From assembly GCF_019550795.1 (NCBI RefSeq), contig NZ_CP080545.1, forward strand, positions 4,064,001-4,128,000: 64,000 bases of DNA, in the 5' to 3' direction. The position numbers were made by a program, and so were the translations under genes. This document shows, piece after piece, positions 33,571 through 43,589 of this stretch. The notes under the pieces were generated by a model, which worked only from the letters and a program-made list of their open reading frames with translations, was not told the DNA's origin and searched no databases. The stretch comes from Paenibacillus sp. sptzw28 (GTDB lineage: Bacteria > Bacillota > Bacilli > Paenibacillales > Paenibacillaceae). How positions within the stretch are numbered: position 1 is the first letter of the stretch; each line of letters opens with the position of its first letter.

Positions 33571-34762
33571 CGCCCGAACCTCCCAGATACCCCATGATTG
33601 CCTGCACGTCTTTGTCTCCCCGTCCGGATAAGCTGACCACGATAATCTGATCCTGGCGCAGCGTCGGTGCCAGCTTCATCACCTCGGCAATCGCATGAGC
33701 CGATTCAAGCGCCGGAATAATCCCTTCCTTGCGGGAGAGCAGCTGCAGCGCTTCCAGCGCTTCCGCGTCCGTTATCGGCACATATTGTGCGCGCTCGGTA
33801 TCTTTCAGGTACGCATGCTCGGGACCGATTCCGGGGTAATCTAGGCCTGCCGAGATCGAATGAGCAGGCTGCACTTGACCGAATTCATCCTGCAGCACGT
33901 AACTGAGCGAGCCTTGGAATACGCCGTGGCGGCCTTTGGTCATCGTCGCGGCATGCTCCTCCGTATCAATTCCCCTGCCTGCCGCTTCCACGCCGATAAG
34001 CCTTACCGACTTGTCTCCGATAAACGGGTAGAACATGCCGATTGCATTGCTCCCGCCGCCGACCGCCGCAACGATATAATCCGGAAGCCGTCCGGCTTCC
34101 TTCTGGATCTGCTCGCGCGACTCGTCGCCGATAATACGTTGAAAATCGCGGACGATCATAGGATAAGGATGCGGTCCCGTCACCGAGCCGAGAATATAAT
34201 ACGTATCGTCCACATGGCTGACCCAGTAACGAAGCGTTTCGTTGCATGCATCCTTCAGAGTACGCGTCCCCGACATAACCGGTACGACCTCGGCGCCAAG
34301 CAGCTTCATTCGAAAAACATTCAGCTCCTGGCGCTTCGTGTCCTCCTCGCCCATAAATACTTTGCATTCCAGGCCGAGCAGCGCTGCGACAGTGGCGGAA
34401 GCAACACCATGCTGGCCGGCGCCGGTCTCAGCGATGATTTTCGTCTTGCCCATTCGCTTGGCGAGCACGCCCTGTCCGATCGTGTTGTTGATTTTATGGG
34501 CTCCGGTATGATTCAGATCCTCGCGCTTTAAGTATATTTTAGCGCCGCCCAAATGCTCGGAGAGCCGTTCGGCGTAATAAAGGGACGTTGGACGTCCCGA
34601 ATATTTATTCAATAAATTGCGGACTTCAGCGATAAAGTCTGGATCCTTCGAATAATGATTGTAGGCTTCTTCCAGTTCAAGCAGTGCGTTCATGAGCGTT
34701 TCAGGCACATAACGACCGCCGAATTTGCCGAAGCGTCCGTTACTGTCCGGCACTTGATTCAT
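33560..34762 (-). CDS. trpB: Tryptophan synthase beta chain
   Basis: Joins indole and serine to tryptophan with PLP. The 400-residue protein has the PLP lysine motif [15 protein letters not shown] near residues 82-97, the GAGQHGVA segment near 112, and the phosphate-binding VGGGSNAIG near 231. The start overlaps trpF by 23 bp with AAGGGTG upstream. Confidence 0.98.
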   Translation of the reverse strand: MNQVPDSNGRFGKFGGRYVPETLMNALLELEEAYNHYSKDPDFIAEVRNLLNKYSGRPTSLYYAERLSEHLGGAKIYLKREDLNHTGAHKINNTIGQGVLAKRMGKTKIIAETGAGQHGVASATVAALLGLECKVFMGEEDTKRQELNVFRMKLLGAEVVPVMSGTRTLKDACNETLRYWVSHVDDTYYILGSVTGPHPYPMIVRDFQRIIGDESREQIQKEAGRLPDYIVAAVGGGSNAIGMFYPFIGDKSVRLIGVEAAGRGIDTEEHAATMTKGRHGVFQGSLSYVLQDEFGQVQPAHSISAGLDYPGIGPEHAYLKDTERAQYVPITDAEALEALQLLSRKEGIIPALESAHAIAEVMKLAPTLRQDQIIVVSLSGRGDKDVQAIMGYLGGSGDDH

Positions 34763-35438
34763 GCAGCTTCACCCTTTCGACAAAAAGTCGGATTTTTTCC
34801 GTATCCTTCACACCGTCCGTCTCGACGCCGCTGGACACGTCCACGCCATCCGGCGTATAGACGTCAAGCAGTTCACCGATGTTGCCGGGATGAAGGCCGC
34901 CGGCAACATAGAGCGGAACACCGATTTGTTTCGCCGCTTCCTTGTAGCTGTTTATTTCGTCCCAGGCGAACGGCCGTCCTGTCCCGCCCCCTGCAGTATC
35001 GATCAGCACCGCATCGACCGCGCCGAGATACGGAAACAGCCGCGAAGGGCCATCCGACGGCAAGCCCGTCACCGGGAACACCTTCCAGACCTCAACGCCA
35101 AGCTCCTTCCGAATAGCCGCGCACAGATCCGCAGACTCCTCGCCGTGAAGCTGCACCACATCGAGCGGCGCCACGGCAAGCAGCTCTCTGAGCTGCTCGA
35201 GGGTTGCCCCAACAAAGACGCCGACTGCTCTCGGCGAAAGGCCATCCGGGGTTTGCAGGCTTCGCACTTCGCCAATCAACCTGCCCGCAAGCTCGGGCGA
35301 TACCCGGCGCTTGCTGTTGGCGAACATGAAGCCGATCTCGTCGACCGGCAAACCGTCCATTGCACGGATCGTCCCGGCATCGCGCAGCCCGCAAATTTTG
35401 ACCCGTGTGCCGCTGCTGCGGGCAGCCTCGCTATTCAT
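34740..35438 (-). CDS. trpF: Phosphoribosylanthranilate isomerase
   Basis: Third tryptophan-specific step, an Amadori rearrangement. The 232-residue barrel has [10 protein letters not shown] near residue 12 (catalytic Cys), VQLHGEE near 93, and the C-terminal AGGLHPGNI near 180 and VDVSSGVE near 205 phosphate site. It is somewhat longer than B. subtilis TrpF, with extra N-terminal residues; an internal start is possible. It overlaps trpC by 4 bases. Confidence 0.96.
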   Translation of the reverse strand: MNSEAARSSGTRVKICGLRDAGTIRAMDGLPVDEIGFMFANSKRRVSPELAGRLIGEVRSLQTPDGLSPRAVGVFVGATLEQLRELLAVAPLDVVQLHGEESADLCAAIRKELGVEVWKVFPVTGLPSDGPSRLFPYLGAVDAVLIDTAGGGTGRPFAWDEINSYKEAAKQIGVPLYVAGGLHPGNIGELLDVYTPDGVDVSSGVETDGVKDTEKIRLFVERVKLHESSAGQ

Positions 35439-36232
35439 GATCCCGTCACCGGCCCCATAAGCTGCTCAACCGCGGCTCCGACATCATGCTGCCGCATGAA
35501 ATGCTCCCCGATGAGAACGCCGCTTGCGCCAACCGCTTGCAAATAAGCGATATCGCTCCCGGATGCGATGGCGCTCTCGCTTATGACCGTAACGCCGGGC
35601 GGCACTAGACTGATCAGCTGCTCCGTCGTTTTGAGATCTGTTTCGAACGTTTGCAGATTGCGGTTATTAATGCCGACCAGCGTCGCTTTACTGAGTCCGA
35701 GTACCGACTCCATCTCTTCCCTGTCGTGCACTTCAATGAGGACGTCGAGACCGATCGATTTGGCCAGATCGTGAAACTCAAGCAGCAGCGACGGGCGAAG
35801 AATGGCCGCGATCAGCAGCACCGCGTCGGCGCCGATGACACGCGCTTCGTAAATTTGCCGGTAATCGATCGTAAAATCCTTGCGCAGCAGCGGAAGGTCG
35901 ACCGCCCCGCGAACCAACGTCAAATATTCGTTGCTGCCCTGAAAATAGTCGCTGTCCGTCAGCACCGAAATGCAATCGGCTCCTGCCGCTTCATAAGTGC
36001 GGGCCAGCTCGACCGGATTGAAATCCGGACGGATCAGGCCTTTGGAAGGCGAAGCTTTCTTCACTTCGGCGATAAGGCCCAGCGAACGCTTCTTGTCTTG
36101 CGTAAGCGCACGTTCGAACCCTTTGCAAGGCGCGAGTTCCGATATTCGCCTTTCATAGTCGTTTATCGAGAAGCTTTCCGCCAGATCGTCGACTTCTTTA
36201 CGTTTCGAGGCTACGATTTTATCAAGAAACAT
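35435..36232 (-). CDS. trpC: Indole-3-glycerol phosphate synthase
   Basis: Closes the indole ring. 265 residues with DKIVASKRKEV at the start, LIAEVKKASPSKG near residue 53-65, LLRKDFTID near 115, and ALVGINNRNL-type TLVGINNRNLQTF near 180. All standard family features. Overlaps trpD by 11 bp and trpF by 4. Confidence 0.97.
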   Translation of the reverse strand: MFLDKIVASKRKEVDDLAESFSINDYERRISELAPCKGFERALTQDKKRSLGLIAEVKKASPSKGLIRPDFNPVELARTYEAAGADCISVLTDSDYFQGSNEYLTLVRGAVDLPLLRKDFTIDYRQIYEARVIGADAVLLIAAILRPSLLLEFHDLAKSIGLDVLIEVHDREEMESVLGLSKATLVGINNRNLQTFETDLKTTEQLISLVPPGVTVISESAIASGSDIAYLQAVGASGVLIGEHFMRQHDVGAAVEQLMGPVTGS

Positions 36233-37268
36233 AGGTCAGCTCCCTTGTCGTTTCTACCAGCTGCCGCAGCTTCGCTGCAGCTTTTCCGGAATCTATTATC
36301 ACAGCGGCCGTTTCGACGCCTTCACGAAGCGAAGGGGCAATGCCGCCTACATACATGCACGCGCCCGCATTAGCAAGTACGATGTCCCGGTATGCGCCGC
36401 GCTCCAAGCCGTCGAATATGCTCCTGATAATTGAAGCGTTCATTGCCGGATCGCCGCCAACAACTTCCGCGAGCGGCCGGACGGAAATACCGAGCTCCTC
36501 GGGGGTAATATCATAAGTCTGCACGGTGCCGCCGCTAAGCTCCGATATTTGAGTCGGCGCCGATATGCTGATCTCGTCCAAGCCGTCATGGCTGCTCACC
36601 ACCATCGCCCGCTTCAGTCCCAGCTCGGCCAGAACCTGCGCTACCGTTTCCGTCCGTGAGCGGTCATACAGACCGAGCATCTGCCGGTCTGCACCCGCCG
36701 GATTGGTCAGAGGGCCGAGCATGTTGAATATCGTGCGGATGCCGATTTCACGCCTCGGACCTGCCGCATGCTTAAGCGACGGATGGTAAAGCTGGGCAAA
36801 CATAAAGCAAATGCCGATCGACTTCAAGCAATCTGCTGCCTGTTCGGCAGTCAAATTGATATTGACCCCCAGCGCCTCCAGCACATCGGCGCTGCCCGCT
36901 TTGCCTGTCATTGCGCGGTTGCCGTGCTTGGCCACCCGGACACCGGCAGCGGAAGTGATAATGGCGGAAGCTGTCGATATATTAAACTTGTGTATGCCGG
37001 AGCCCCCGGTGCCGCATGTGTCCAGAAGCCCTTCATGTTCGGTGTGCACATGATTGGAATAAACGCGCATCGCTTCGGCAAAACCGATAATTTCGTCCTT
37101 GGTCTCGCCTTTCATCCGCAGCGCGGTAGCGACGGAACCGATCTGTGCATCAGTTGCTTCGCCGCTCATGATAATCCCCATGACCGCCCGCGCTTCTTCC
37201 CGGGTCAAATCATTGCCGCCCACTACCAACGCCAGGGCGCGCTGCATCGTCATTGTTTCGTTCGTCAC
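36222..37268 (-). CDS. trpD: Anthranilate phosphoribosyltransferase
   Basis: Transfers phosphoribose to anthranilate. The 348-residue protein has the PRPP-binding CGTGGSG near residue 85, the KHGNRAMTGKAGSADVLEALG loop in two parts near 110-130, and GPLTNPA near 178. I chose a GTG start at 37268, seven bases past the trpE stop, with AAAGGAT upstream; other starts overlap trpE. Confidence 0.96.
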   Translation of the reverse strand: MTNETMTMQRALALVVGGNDLTREEARAVMGIIMSGEATDAQIGSVATALRMKGETKDEIIGFAEAMRVYSNHVHTEHEGLLDTCGTGGSGIHKFNISTASAIITSAAGVRVAKHGNRAMTGKAGSADVLEALGVNINLTAEQAADCLKSIGICFMFAQLYHPSLKHAAGPRREIGIRTIFNMLGPLTNPAGADRQMLGLYDRSRTETVAQVLAELGLKRAMVVSSHDGLDEISISAPTQISELSGGTVQTYDITPEELGISVRPLAEVVGGDPAMNASIIRSIFDGLERGAYRDIVLANAGACMYVGGIAPSLREGVETAAVIIDSGKAAAKLRQLVETTRELTYVS

Positions 37269-37275
37269 GCTCCGC

Positions 37276-38826
37276 TCATCCTTTCGCATTCGCGTAATAA
37301 TCGATATTAATCATATTGACGTTCCGCTCGGCAGCGGGAAATGCCGCTTCTGCGATACGAATCGCCTTGAGCATCCCCTTCGCTTTGTTGACCGTCTCCA
37401 TATATTCGTTCTCCGGCACCGAATCCCATACGATTCCGGCTCCAGCCTGCATGTACGCCTTGCCGTTCTTGAAGATCAGCGTTCTGATCGTTATGCATGT
37501 GTTCAAGCTGCCTCCGAAACCGAGATAGCCGATTGCCCCGGCATAAGCGCCGCGGGCTTCGTTCTCGAGCTCCGCAATGATCTCCATCGCACGCAGCTTA
37601 GGCGCTCCGGATACCGTTCCGGCAGGCATACAGGAGGTGAACGCATCGAAGAAATCCTTATCCGCGCGAAGCTTGCCTGATACGTTTGAGACAATATGCA
37701 TCACGTGCGAGTAACGTTCGATTTCCATATAGGAATCGCACCGGACCGATCCGTACTCCGCTACCCGGCCGATGTCGTTGCGGCCGAGGTCGACGAGCAT
37801 CAGATGCTCCGCTCTCTCCTTCTCGTCGGCGAGCAGTTCCTTCTCAAGCGCCAAATCCTCCTCCGGCGTCCTGCCGCGCGGCCTCGTACCGGCGATCGGA
37901 CGGGTCTCCACCCGCTCGCCGTCCACTTTAACAAGAGCCTCGGGCGATGTTCCGACGATCACTTCGTCGTCCATTTTCAGATAATACATATAAGGCGAAG
38001 GATTCATCGTGCGCAGCACCCTGTACACATGGAGCGGATCCACTTCCGTCTCGATGCTGAAGCGCTGGGAGAGCACTACCTGGAAAACATCGCCGGCGCG
38101 AATATACTCCTTGGCCTTATCCACGTTCGAGAGAAACTGTTCCTTCGTCACGTTTGATGCGACATCGCCAAGATCGGGATCGGCCGGTATCGCACCGCCG
38201 GCCATCAGGTTGGTCGGCAGGGGCTGCTGCAGGCGCTCTATCGTCGCTTCGATCTTGGCAACCGTCTGCTCATAAGCGGACTGTATCGAAGCGTCGGTCG
38301 CAGCTTGCGGAATATGCACATTGCCGATTACCTGTATCTGCTGCTTGAAGTGATCGAACACGATCACTTGATCGCAAAACATGAATTGGAGGTCGTTCAT
38401 GTTCAAATCATCGATACGGTGCGGCGGCAGCTTTTCATAATATTGCAGAAGATCATAACCGAAAAATCCGATCGCTCCGCCCGTAAACGGCGGCAAGTCC
38501 GGCATCGACGGGCTGCGGAATGAGCGCAGGTGCGCCTTCAGCAGCTCGATCGGCTTATCGCGGAGCACGGTCTCCGTTCCGTGCTGCTCCACAACCATCT
38601 CACCATTCTTGCCGCGTACCAGCATGAACGGATCCGTTCCGATAAACGAGTAACGCGCCCATTTGACGCCGCCTTCGACGCTTTCAAGCAGAAAAGCGCG
38701 GCGCTCGCGGTAAAAATGCTGGAACAGCCGGATCGGGGTTTCCGTATCCGCCATCACGTTCCGAACGATTGGAATCAAGTTGTACGTTCCAGCAAGCCGA
38801 ATTACCTGCTGCAGCTCGTTTGTCAT
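37276..38826 (-). CDS. trpE: Anthranilate synthase component I
   Basis: Makes anthranilate from chorismate with a glutaminase partner. The 516-residue protein has the Trp feedback site (LLESVEGG near residue 50), the chorismate-binding [17 protein letters not shown] near 330, and the C-terminal [17 protein letters not shown] near 425-441. No trpG is in the operon; as in B. subtilis, a shared pabA-type subunit elsewhere is likely. The ATG has AAGGAGAG upstream. It is the first gene of trpEDCFBA and follows a TRAP-type leader. Confidence 0.97.
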   Translation of the reverse strand: MTNELQQVIRLAGTYNLIPIVRNVMADTETPIRLFQHFYRERRAFLLESVEGGVKWARYSFIGTDPFMLVRGKNGEMVVEQHGTETVLRDKPIELLKAHLRSFRSPSMPDLPPFTGGAIGFFGYDLLQYYEKLPPHRIDDLNMNDLQFMFCDQVIVFDHFKQQIQVIGNVHIPQAATDASIQSAYEQTVAKIEATIERLQQPLPTNLMAGGAIPADPDLGDVASNVTKEQFLSNVDKAKEYIRAGDVFQVVLSQRFSIETEVDPLHVYRVLRTMNPSPYMYYLKMDDEVIVGTSPEALVKVDGERVETRPIAGTRPRGRTPEEDLALEKELLADEKERAEHLMLVDLGRNDIGRVAEYGSVRCDSYMEIERYSHVMHIVSNVSGKLRADKDFFDAFTSCMPAGTVSGAPKLRAMEIIAELENEARGAYAGAIGYLGFGGSLNTCITIRTLIFKNGKAYMQAGAGIVWDSVPENEYMETVNKAKGMLKAIRIAEAAFPAAERNVNMINIDYYANAKG

Positions 38827-38891
38827 ACCAATCTCTCCTTAAAGGCATTTTCTTGGATAAACACAGCTTGTTTTAGCATCAACTCAGCAAA

Positions 38892-38918
38892 TAAAAAAAC
38901 TCCCGCCGCAGCAGGAGT
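38892..38918 (-). terminator. Attenuator terminator in the trp leader
   Basis: Minus strand ACTCCTGC / GCGGGAGT stem with a 4-nt loop followed by seven T residues, 66 bp upstream of trpE. It fits a leader terminator controlled by TRAP. Confidence 0.9.
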
Positions 38919-39033
38919 GTTCATGTCGGAAGATGTAACATGAGTGCCGGAACGCGAATTCAAGACATAGTCGGACGCTGACAGCCGTATGGCATGACAA
39001 ACGTACGATTCGCCGTATAGGAATTCGTGTCAT

Positions 39034-39114
39034 CTCTTCACTTTCGCTCAGCTCTACTCATCTCATCTCACGTCATAAACGCAGCCCTAGCTCTGCTCAT
39101 CTAAACTCTGACTC
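39034..39114 (-). promoter_or_regulatory. TRAP-binding (G/U)AG repeat array in the trp leader
   Basis: The leader RNA contains twelve (G/U)AG triplets in 81 nt. The first block has six (GAG, GAG, UAG, GAG, GAG, UAG; spacers 3, 2, 2, 2, 1). After 17 nt the second has five GAG spaced exactly by 2 nt, and a twelfth follows 10 nt later. TRAP has 11 subunits, each binding one triplet, with preferred 2-3 nt spacers. The mtrB gene for TRAP is at 49278-49499. Confidence 0.88.
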
Positions 39115-39129
39115 TTCAAGTATGAGAAC

Positions 39130-39158
39130 ACTATACACCAGCTCGAACAGTCCGTCAA
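39130..39158 (-). promoter_or_regulatory. Promoter of the trp operon
   Basis: Minus strand TTGACG, 17 bp, TATAGT; predicted start near 39123, only 9 bases before the first TRAP triplet. The leader to trpE is thus ~297 nt (38827-39123). Confidence 0.87.
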
Positions 39159-39216
39159 TACGTGAATTCCCCGCTGCAGGGGAACAACGACTCTCCCCGG
39201 CTTTTGCTGTACTCCG

Positions 39217-39585
39217 CTATGATTTTGTCAAATCCGGCCGCAGGGCTTGCGCTCCGCCGTAATAGACATGCTCGATCTGACGCTGTGTTTTATCCGTGTT
39301 GACAAGCACCATGAGCCGAATGCATTTCTCCAGACTCCCTTTGACCGGCACCTCAAGCGCGCACATAAGCGGAACGAGCTCCCATCCGCCCATTTGACGA
39401 ATTGCCCGCGCCGGGAATGTCGCGTCAAGGTCACCCGTTACAGTTACGAATACGCTGCATATATCGTCCGGCACAATGCCGTTTTCTTTAACAATGCCGT
39501 TCAACAGCTCCACCGTCGCTTGCAGTATCGGCTGTTCCTCATTTACTTCCACTGTGATGGCACCGCGTATGCCCCGAACACTCAT
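39217..39585 (-). CDS. aroH: Chorismate mutase, AroH class
   Basis: Converts chorismate to prephenate. The 122-residue protein is the trimeric AroH type: VRGIRGAITVE at residues 3-13 (Arg7), FVTVTGDLDATFPARA near 47-62, and MCALEVPVKGSLEKCIR near 73-90 (Cys/Arg). It overlaps aroB by 4 bases and ends 59 bp before the trp promoter -35. Confidence 0.96.
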   Translation of the reverse strand: MSVRGIRGAITVEVNEEQPILQATVELLNGIVKENGIVPDDICSVFVTVTGDLDATFPARAIRQMGGWELVPLMCALEVPVKGSLEKCIRLMVLVNTDKTQRQIEHVYYGGAQALRPDLTKS

Positions 39586-40694
39586 GCGAGAGCCGCCTCC
39601 TGTTTCAATTGTTCCACAATCTCTCTTACAAGAGCCGTGGATACCGAATTGTTGATCTCAACTTGACCGATTGCGGTTGGGACGATGAAGACCATCGTAC
39701 CTTCCTGAAACTTCTTATCGTGCATCATTGCATTCATTATCGCACCAGTGTCCAGGTGTGCAGGGAGCCTGACTGGCAATCCGACACGGGACAAGACGCG
39801 CTTGGTCACCGTATAAACTTCCTCCGGGGCGCCCAGCCTGACGGCAAGGCGAGCCGAACCGACCATTCCGATGGATATCGCCTCGCCATGCAGCAGCTCC
39901 CCGTAGCCTGCCACCGCTTCCAAGGCATGACCGATCGTATGACCAAGATTGAGAATCATACGAAGGTCGTTCTCGCGTTCATCCTGCGATACGACAGCCG
40001 CCTTCACACTGCATCCTTTGAAAAGCGCGTAGCCAAGCGCATCAGGATCAAGCGCGCGAAGGCGGTCGGCGTTGTCGTCACACCACTGCACAAATTCGTA
40101 ATCCCAGATCAGGCCATGCTTTACAACCTCGGATAATCCTGCGCTTACTTCCCTTGGAGGCAGCGTTTGGAGCGTATCCAAATCATAGAGTACAAGCTCA
40201 GGCTGGTGAAAGGCGCCGATAATATTTTTGGCGAGCGGGTGATTGACCGCCACCTTGCCGCCGACGCTGCTGTCGTGGGCAAGAATTGTCGTCGGTACCT
40301 GAACGAACTTGATGCCGCGCATATAAGCGGCTGCGGCATAGCCGGCAAGATCGCCGACAACGCCCCCGCCAAGTGCCACGATCGTGGACTTGCGGTCCAG
40401 TCCTGCCTCCAGCGCCCTGCTAATCAGACTCTCGAAAACGGTCAACGATTTGGAGCTCTCGCCCGCCGGAACGACCACAGATGTCGTCTGGTAGCCGGAT
40501 ACCGCCAGCACCGCCTCCAGCTTTGCGAGATGCCGTCCCGCGATATTATCGTCCGTCACAATCATAACCGGTGATTTCTTGCCGATTCCCTGCTTTGCGA
40601 ACAGCTCACCGGCGTCGCCGAGCAGCCCTTCCCCGATGAATATCGGATAAGAGCGCTCTCCAAGCTCAACCGTCAATTCACGATATTCGCGCAT
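39582..40694 (-). CDS. aroB: 3-dehydroquinate synthase
   Basis: Second shikimate step, NAD- and metal-dependent. 370 residues, with VALGGGVVGDLAGYAAA near 107-123, PTTILAHDSSVGGKVAVN near 133-150, and the metal histidines in LNLGHTIGHALE near 248. It shares one base with the aroC stop (TAATG). Confidence 0.97.
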   Translation of the reverse strand: MREYRELTVELGERSYPIFIGEGLLGDAGELFAKQGIGKKSPVMIVTDDNIAGRHLAKLEAVLAVSGYQTTSVVVPAGESSKSLTVFESLISRALEAGLDRKSTIVALGGGVVGDLAGYAAAAYMRGIKFVQVPTTILAHDSSVGGKVAVNHPLAKNIIGAFHQPELVLYDLDTLQTLPPREVSAGLSEVVKHGLIWDYEFVQWCDDNADRLRALDPDALGYALFKGCSVKAAVVSQDERENDLRMILNLGHTIGHALEAVAGYGELLHGEAISIGMVGSARLAVRLGAPEEVYTVTKRVLSRVGLPVRLPAHLDTGAIMNAMMHDKKFQEGTMVFIVPTAIGQVEINNSVSTALVREIVEQLKQEAALA

Positions 40695-41863
40695 TAGTAT
40701 CGCTCCAGTTGCGCCAAATAGTTATTATAATTGGCGCGGATCTCTTCCATCGAATCGCCGCCGAATTTCTCCAGGAACGCCTTCGCAACTTCCCAGGCGA
40801 CGACATGCTCCATCACGACGCTTGCCGCCGGCACCGCACAGCTGTCGGAACGCTCCACTTGAGCGGTGAACGGCTCTTTCGTATCGATGTCGACGCTTTG
40901 CAGCGGCTTGTAAAGGGTTGGGATCGGCTTCATAACACCTCGCACGACGATCTGCTCTCCGCTCGTCATACCGCCTTCGAAGCCACCCAGACGGTTAGAT
41001 GCACGGTGAAATCCGCGATCCTCCGTGTACAGGATTTCGTCGTGCACCTGCGAGCCCTTCAGAATTCCCGCTTCAAAGCCAATCCCGATCTCGCAGCCCT
41101 TGAAGGCGTTAATCGACACGACTGCCTGCGCGATCCGGCCATCGAGCTTACGGTCATACTGAACGTGGCTGCCCAGTCCGATCGGCACGCCTTCCACGAT
41201 GCATTCTACGACGCCTCCTATCGAGTCGCCTTCCGCTTTAATTTGATCGATATAAGCGGTCATCTTCTCTTCCGTTTCCTTATCAACCACCCGAACCGGA
41301 GACTCTTCGGTCAACCGGATGAGCTCTTCGACCGGCAGATCATTGGCCGGAGCTTCGATCTCGCCGATCCGGATAACCTGTCCGGCAACCTTGATGCCGA
41401 AGGCCGCAAGGAATTGGCGCGCTACGGCGCCGACTGCCACACGGGCCGCCGTTTCACGGGCGCTGGAGCGTTCCAGCACGTTGCGCAGGTCCTTCAGGTT
41501 ATATTTCAGGCCGCCGTTCAAATCGGCATGTCCGGGACGAGGACGGTGCACGCGGCGCTTCTCTTCGTCTCCGCCTTCGATCGGCTCGATATTCATAACG
41601 GTCGTCCAATGCTTCCAGTCGTTGTTCTCGACAACCAAAGCGACGGGCGCCCCCGTGGTTTTACCGTGGCGAACACCGCCTACTATATTTGCCGTATCCT
41701 TCTCGATCTGCATCCTGCGGCCACGTCCATGACCCTTCTGCCGGCGGTGCAGCTGAAAATTCAATTCCTCAAAATCCAATTGCAGGTTGCTAGGCAGCCC
41801 TTCAATGATTGCCGTAAGCTGCGGTCCATGCGTCTCCCCTGCTGTCAAATAACGTAAACTCAC
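40694..41863 (-). CDS. aroC: Chorismate synthase
   Basis: Last shikimate step, FMN-dependent. The 389-residue protein has the three family signatures: [16 protein letters not shown] near residue 9, [13 protein letters not shown] near 111-123, and the C-terminal [19 protein letters not shown] near 338. First gene of aroC-aroB-aroH, with its own promoter at 41941-41969. Confidence 0.98.
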   Translation of the reverse strand: MSLRYLTAGETHGPQLTAIIEGLPSNLQLDFEELNFQLHRRQKGHGRGRRMQIEKDTANIVGGVRHGKTTGAPVALVVENNDWKHWTTVMNIEPIEGGDEEKRRVHRPRPGHADLNGGLKYNLKDLRNVLERSSARETAARVAVGAVARQFLAAFGIKVAGQVIRIGEIEAPANDLPVEELIRLTEESPVRVVDKETEEKMTAYIDQIKAEGDSIGGVVECIVEGVPIGLGSHVQYDRKLDGRIAQAVVSINAFKGCEIGIGFEAGILKGSQVHDEILYTEDRGFHRASNRLGGFEGGMTSGEQIVVRGVMKPIPTLYKPLQSVDIDTKEPFTAQVERSDSCAVPAASVVMEHVVAWEVAKAFLEKFGGDSMEEIRANYNNYLAQLERY

Positions 41864-41940
41864 GCCAAAGCTCCTCCTTCAAACCGAACAACTAAAGGCC
41901 GTCGACCCGGTTATATATATCTGCCCAAATATCTTTGCTC

Positions 41941-41969
41941 ATTATAGTATAGCCATGCCGGTTTGACAA
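41941..41969 (-). promoter_or_regulatory. Promoter of aroCBH
   Basis: Minus strand TTGTCA, 17 bp, TATAAT (perfect -10). Start near 41934, leaving a ~70-nt leader before aroC. Confidence 0.85.
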
Positions 41970-42005
41970 GGAATTCAGCGCCGTGTCTCAATAGACGGCA
42001 AATGC

Positions 42006-42051
42006 AAAAAAGCTGTCAGCGACGCGACTGAAGGGTCGCGATTGACAGCTT
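42006..42051 (-). terminator. Terminator after the small gene and cheR
   Basis: Minus strand AAGCTGTCA / TGACAGCTT arms around an inner CGCGAC/GTCGCG hairpin, followed by TTTTTTG. It ends the cheR unit before the aro promoter. Confidence 0.9.
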
Positions 42052-42065
42052 CCTGGTATTTCACC

Positions 42066-42233
42066 TTAACCGTTCACCGATTGTTTGCCTGGCAGCGCAT
42101 GCGGATCGGCGGATAAGTACGGATCGTTGATCAGCCCCGATATTTGACCGATGTCGAGTCCGAGTATTTGCGCGCATTCATGGATGTTTATGATTCCCCG
42201 TTTATACGCCGCAATTACCTTTCGCTTGTCCAT
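42066..42233 (-). CDS. Small conserved-looking protein, possible helix-turn-helix
   Basis: A 55-residue protein with GGGGGTG at a good distance before the ATG. The N-terminal half (KVIAAYKRGIINIHECAQIL) followed by GLDIGQISGLIND resembles a short helix-turn-helix of the kind that recognises DNA, though it is too small to be a full repressor. It lies between cheR and the terminator. I do not know its function. Confidence 0.68.
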   Translation of the reverse strand: MDKRKVIAAYKRGIINIHECAQILGLDIGQISGLINDPYLSADPHALPGKQSVNG

Positions 42234-42298
42234 TACGCACCCCCAAATCTGATTGTTACAGTTAGTATTGGAGAAGTTGGAAAACGATATACGCGGAC

Positions 42299-43081
42299 TT
42301 ACGCATTCTTGCGGTAAAAGAACGTTTCGGCCGATTCGAATCCGTACTGGGAAGGCGAAAAAATTTGTTCCGTGCTGCCCACGAACAACAATCCGCCGGG
42401 ACGAAGCGCCTTTGAAAACTTGTGATACAGCTGATGCTTCGCTTCCTCGGTGAAATAGATCATGACATTCCGGCAAATAATGATGTGGAAATCGCTATCG
42501 AACTTATCGTTCAGCAAGTTTTGCTGCTTGAACGTTATCGCTTTTTTCAGCCTGTCGACGACTCCGTAATGCTCCTTGTCTTGTTTGGATAAGTATTTAT
42601 CCATGTAGGCCAGGGGTACGTCGCGGATCGACCGCTCGTGATAAACACCTTGAGCTGCTTTCTGAAGGACCATGCTGTCCAGATCGGTAGCAAGAATGGA
42701 AGTGCGGTCAAGCGCTCCAAGCTCGGCTGCGATCATAGCAAGCGTATAAGGCTCCTCGCCGGTAGAGCATGCCGCGCTCCAAAGCTTGATCCGTCCGCCG
42801 CCTTGCAGCAGCTCGGGCAGAAACCTTCTCTCCATCGCCTCCCACCGGCTTGGATTGCGCCAAAATTCGGACACGTTAATCGTCATCCTGTCGAGAAATT
42901 CGTTCATCAGACCGCCGTCGCTGTTAATTGCGTCCCAATAAGCGGAGAAGCTTTCAAAACCGTGCTTTTGCCTGAGCGTAGTCAAGCGCCTCTTCATCTG
43001 AGCTTCCTTGTACTGTGAGAGATCGATCTTTGTTTTATCGTTAATGCGTTTTACAAATTGAACGAAGTCCTTATCCTCCAA
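42299..43081 (-). CDS. cheR: Chemotaxis protein methyltransferase
   Basis: Methylates chemoreceptor glutamates with S-adenosylmethionine. The 260-residue protein has the N-terminal helical CheR domain (residues ~1-75), the RRLTTLRQKHG segment, FRNPSRWEAM-type WRNPSRWEA near 72, and the SAM site LWSAACSTGEEPYTLAM near 100. FHIIICRNVMIYF near 200 is the conserved core strand. The start is TTG with GGGGGA upstream. Position between ndk and aroC is as in B. subtilis. Confidence 0.95.
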   Translation of the reverse strand: MEDKDFVQFVKRINDKTKIDLSQYKEAQMKRRLTTLRQKHGFESFSAYWDAINSDGGLMNEFLDRMTINVSEFWRNPSRWEAMERRFLPELLQGGGRIKLWSAACSTGEEPYTLAMIAAELGALDRTSILATDLDSMVLQKAAQGVYHERSIRDVPLAYMDKYLSKQDKEHYGVVDRLKKAITFKQQNLLNDKFDSDFHIIICRNVMIYFTEEAKHQLYHKFSKALRPGGLLFVGSTEQIFSPSQYGFESAETFFYRKNA

Positions 43082-43117
43082 CCTGCATTCCCCCGCTATC
43101 TATGACTGTACCCCGCA

Positions 43118-43561
43118 TTATATCCACTTCTGTATGAGCTGCTCGTATTCGATCAATTCAGGCGGTGAGAAATAGAGTCCGATTTCGCGCTCCGCACTCT
43201 CCGGTGAATCCGAACCGTGTATAAGATTGAAATTCGTATGTACTGCGTAATCGGCTCGAATGGTTCCCGGTGCAGCTTCGATCGCATTCGTTTTACCGAT
43301 CAACGCGCGTGTAAGTGCAATTGCGTTGTCTCCCTGCCAGACCATTGCGAACACCGGTCCGGAAGTAATGAACTGAACAAGCGGCGGATAGAATGGTTTG
43401 CCGATATGCTCCGCATAGTGGCGTTCCGCAAGCTCAGGCGAGATCCGCATGAACTTGGCGGCAACCAGCTTTAGTCCTTTACGCTCGAAACGCGACACGA
43501 TCTCACCGATCAAGCCGCGCTGTACGCCGTCCGGCTTAACCATCAGAAATGTTCTTTCCAT
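43118..43561 (-). CDS. ndk: Nucleoside diphosphate kinase
   Basis: Balances nucleoside triphosphates. 147 residues with the [13 protein letters not shown] segment near 9 and the catalytic histidine in [16 protein letters not shown] near 113. A TTG one codon earlier is less likely than the ATG at 43561. It lies between hepT and cheR. Confidence 0.97.
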   Translation of the reverse strand: MERTFLMVKPDGVQRGLIGEIVSRFERKGLKLVAAKFMRISPELAERHYAEHIGKPFYPPLVQFITSGPVFAMVWQGDNAIALTRALIGKTNAIEAAPGTIRADYAVHTNFNLIHGSDSPESAEREIGLYFSPPELIEYEQLIQKWI

Positions 43562-43589
43562 CAAATTCTCCCCTTTGCTTCAGGCTCCG

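Noticed and set aside
40709..41857. 382-codon plus-strand frame opposite aroC
   Set aside because: Covers almost exactly the aroC gene in antisense, has no start signal and no domain.
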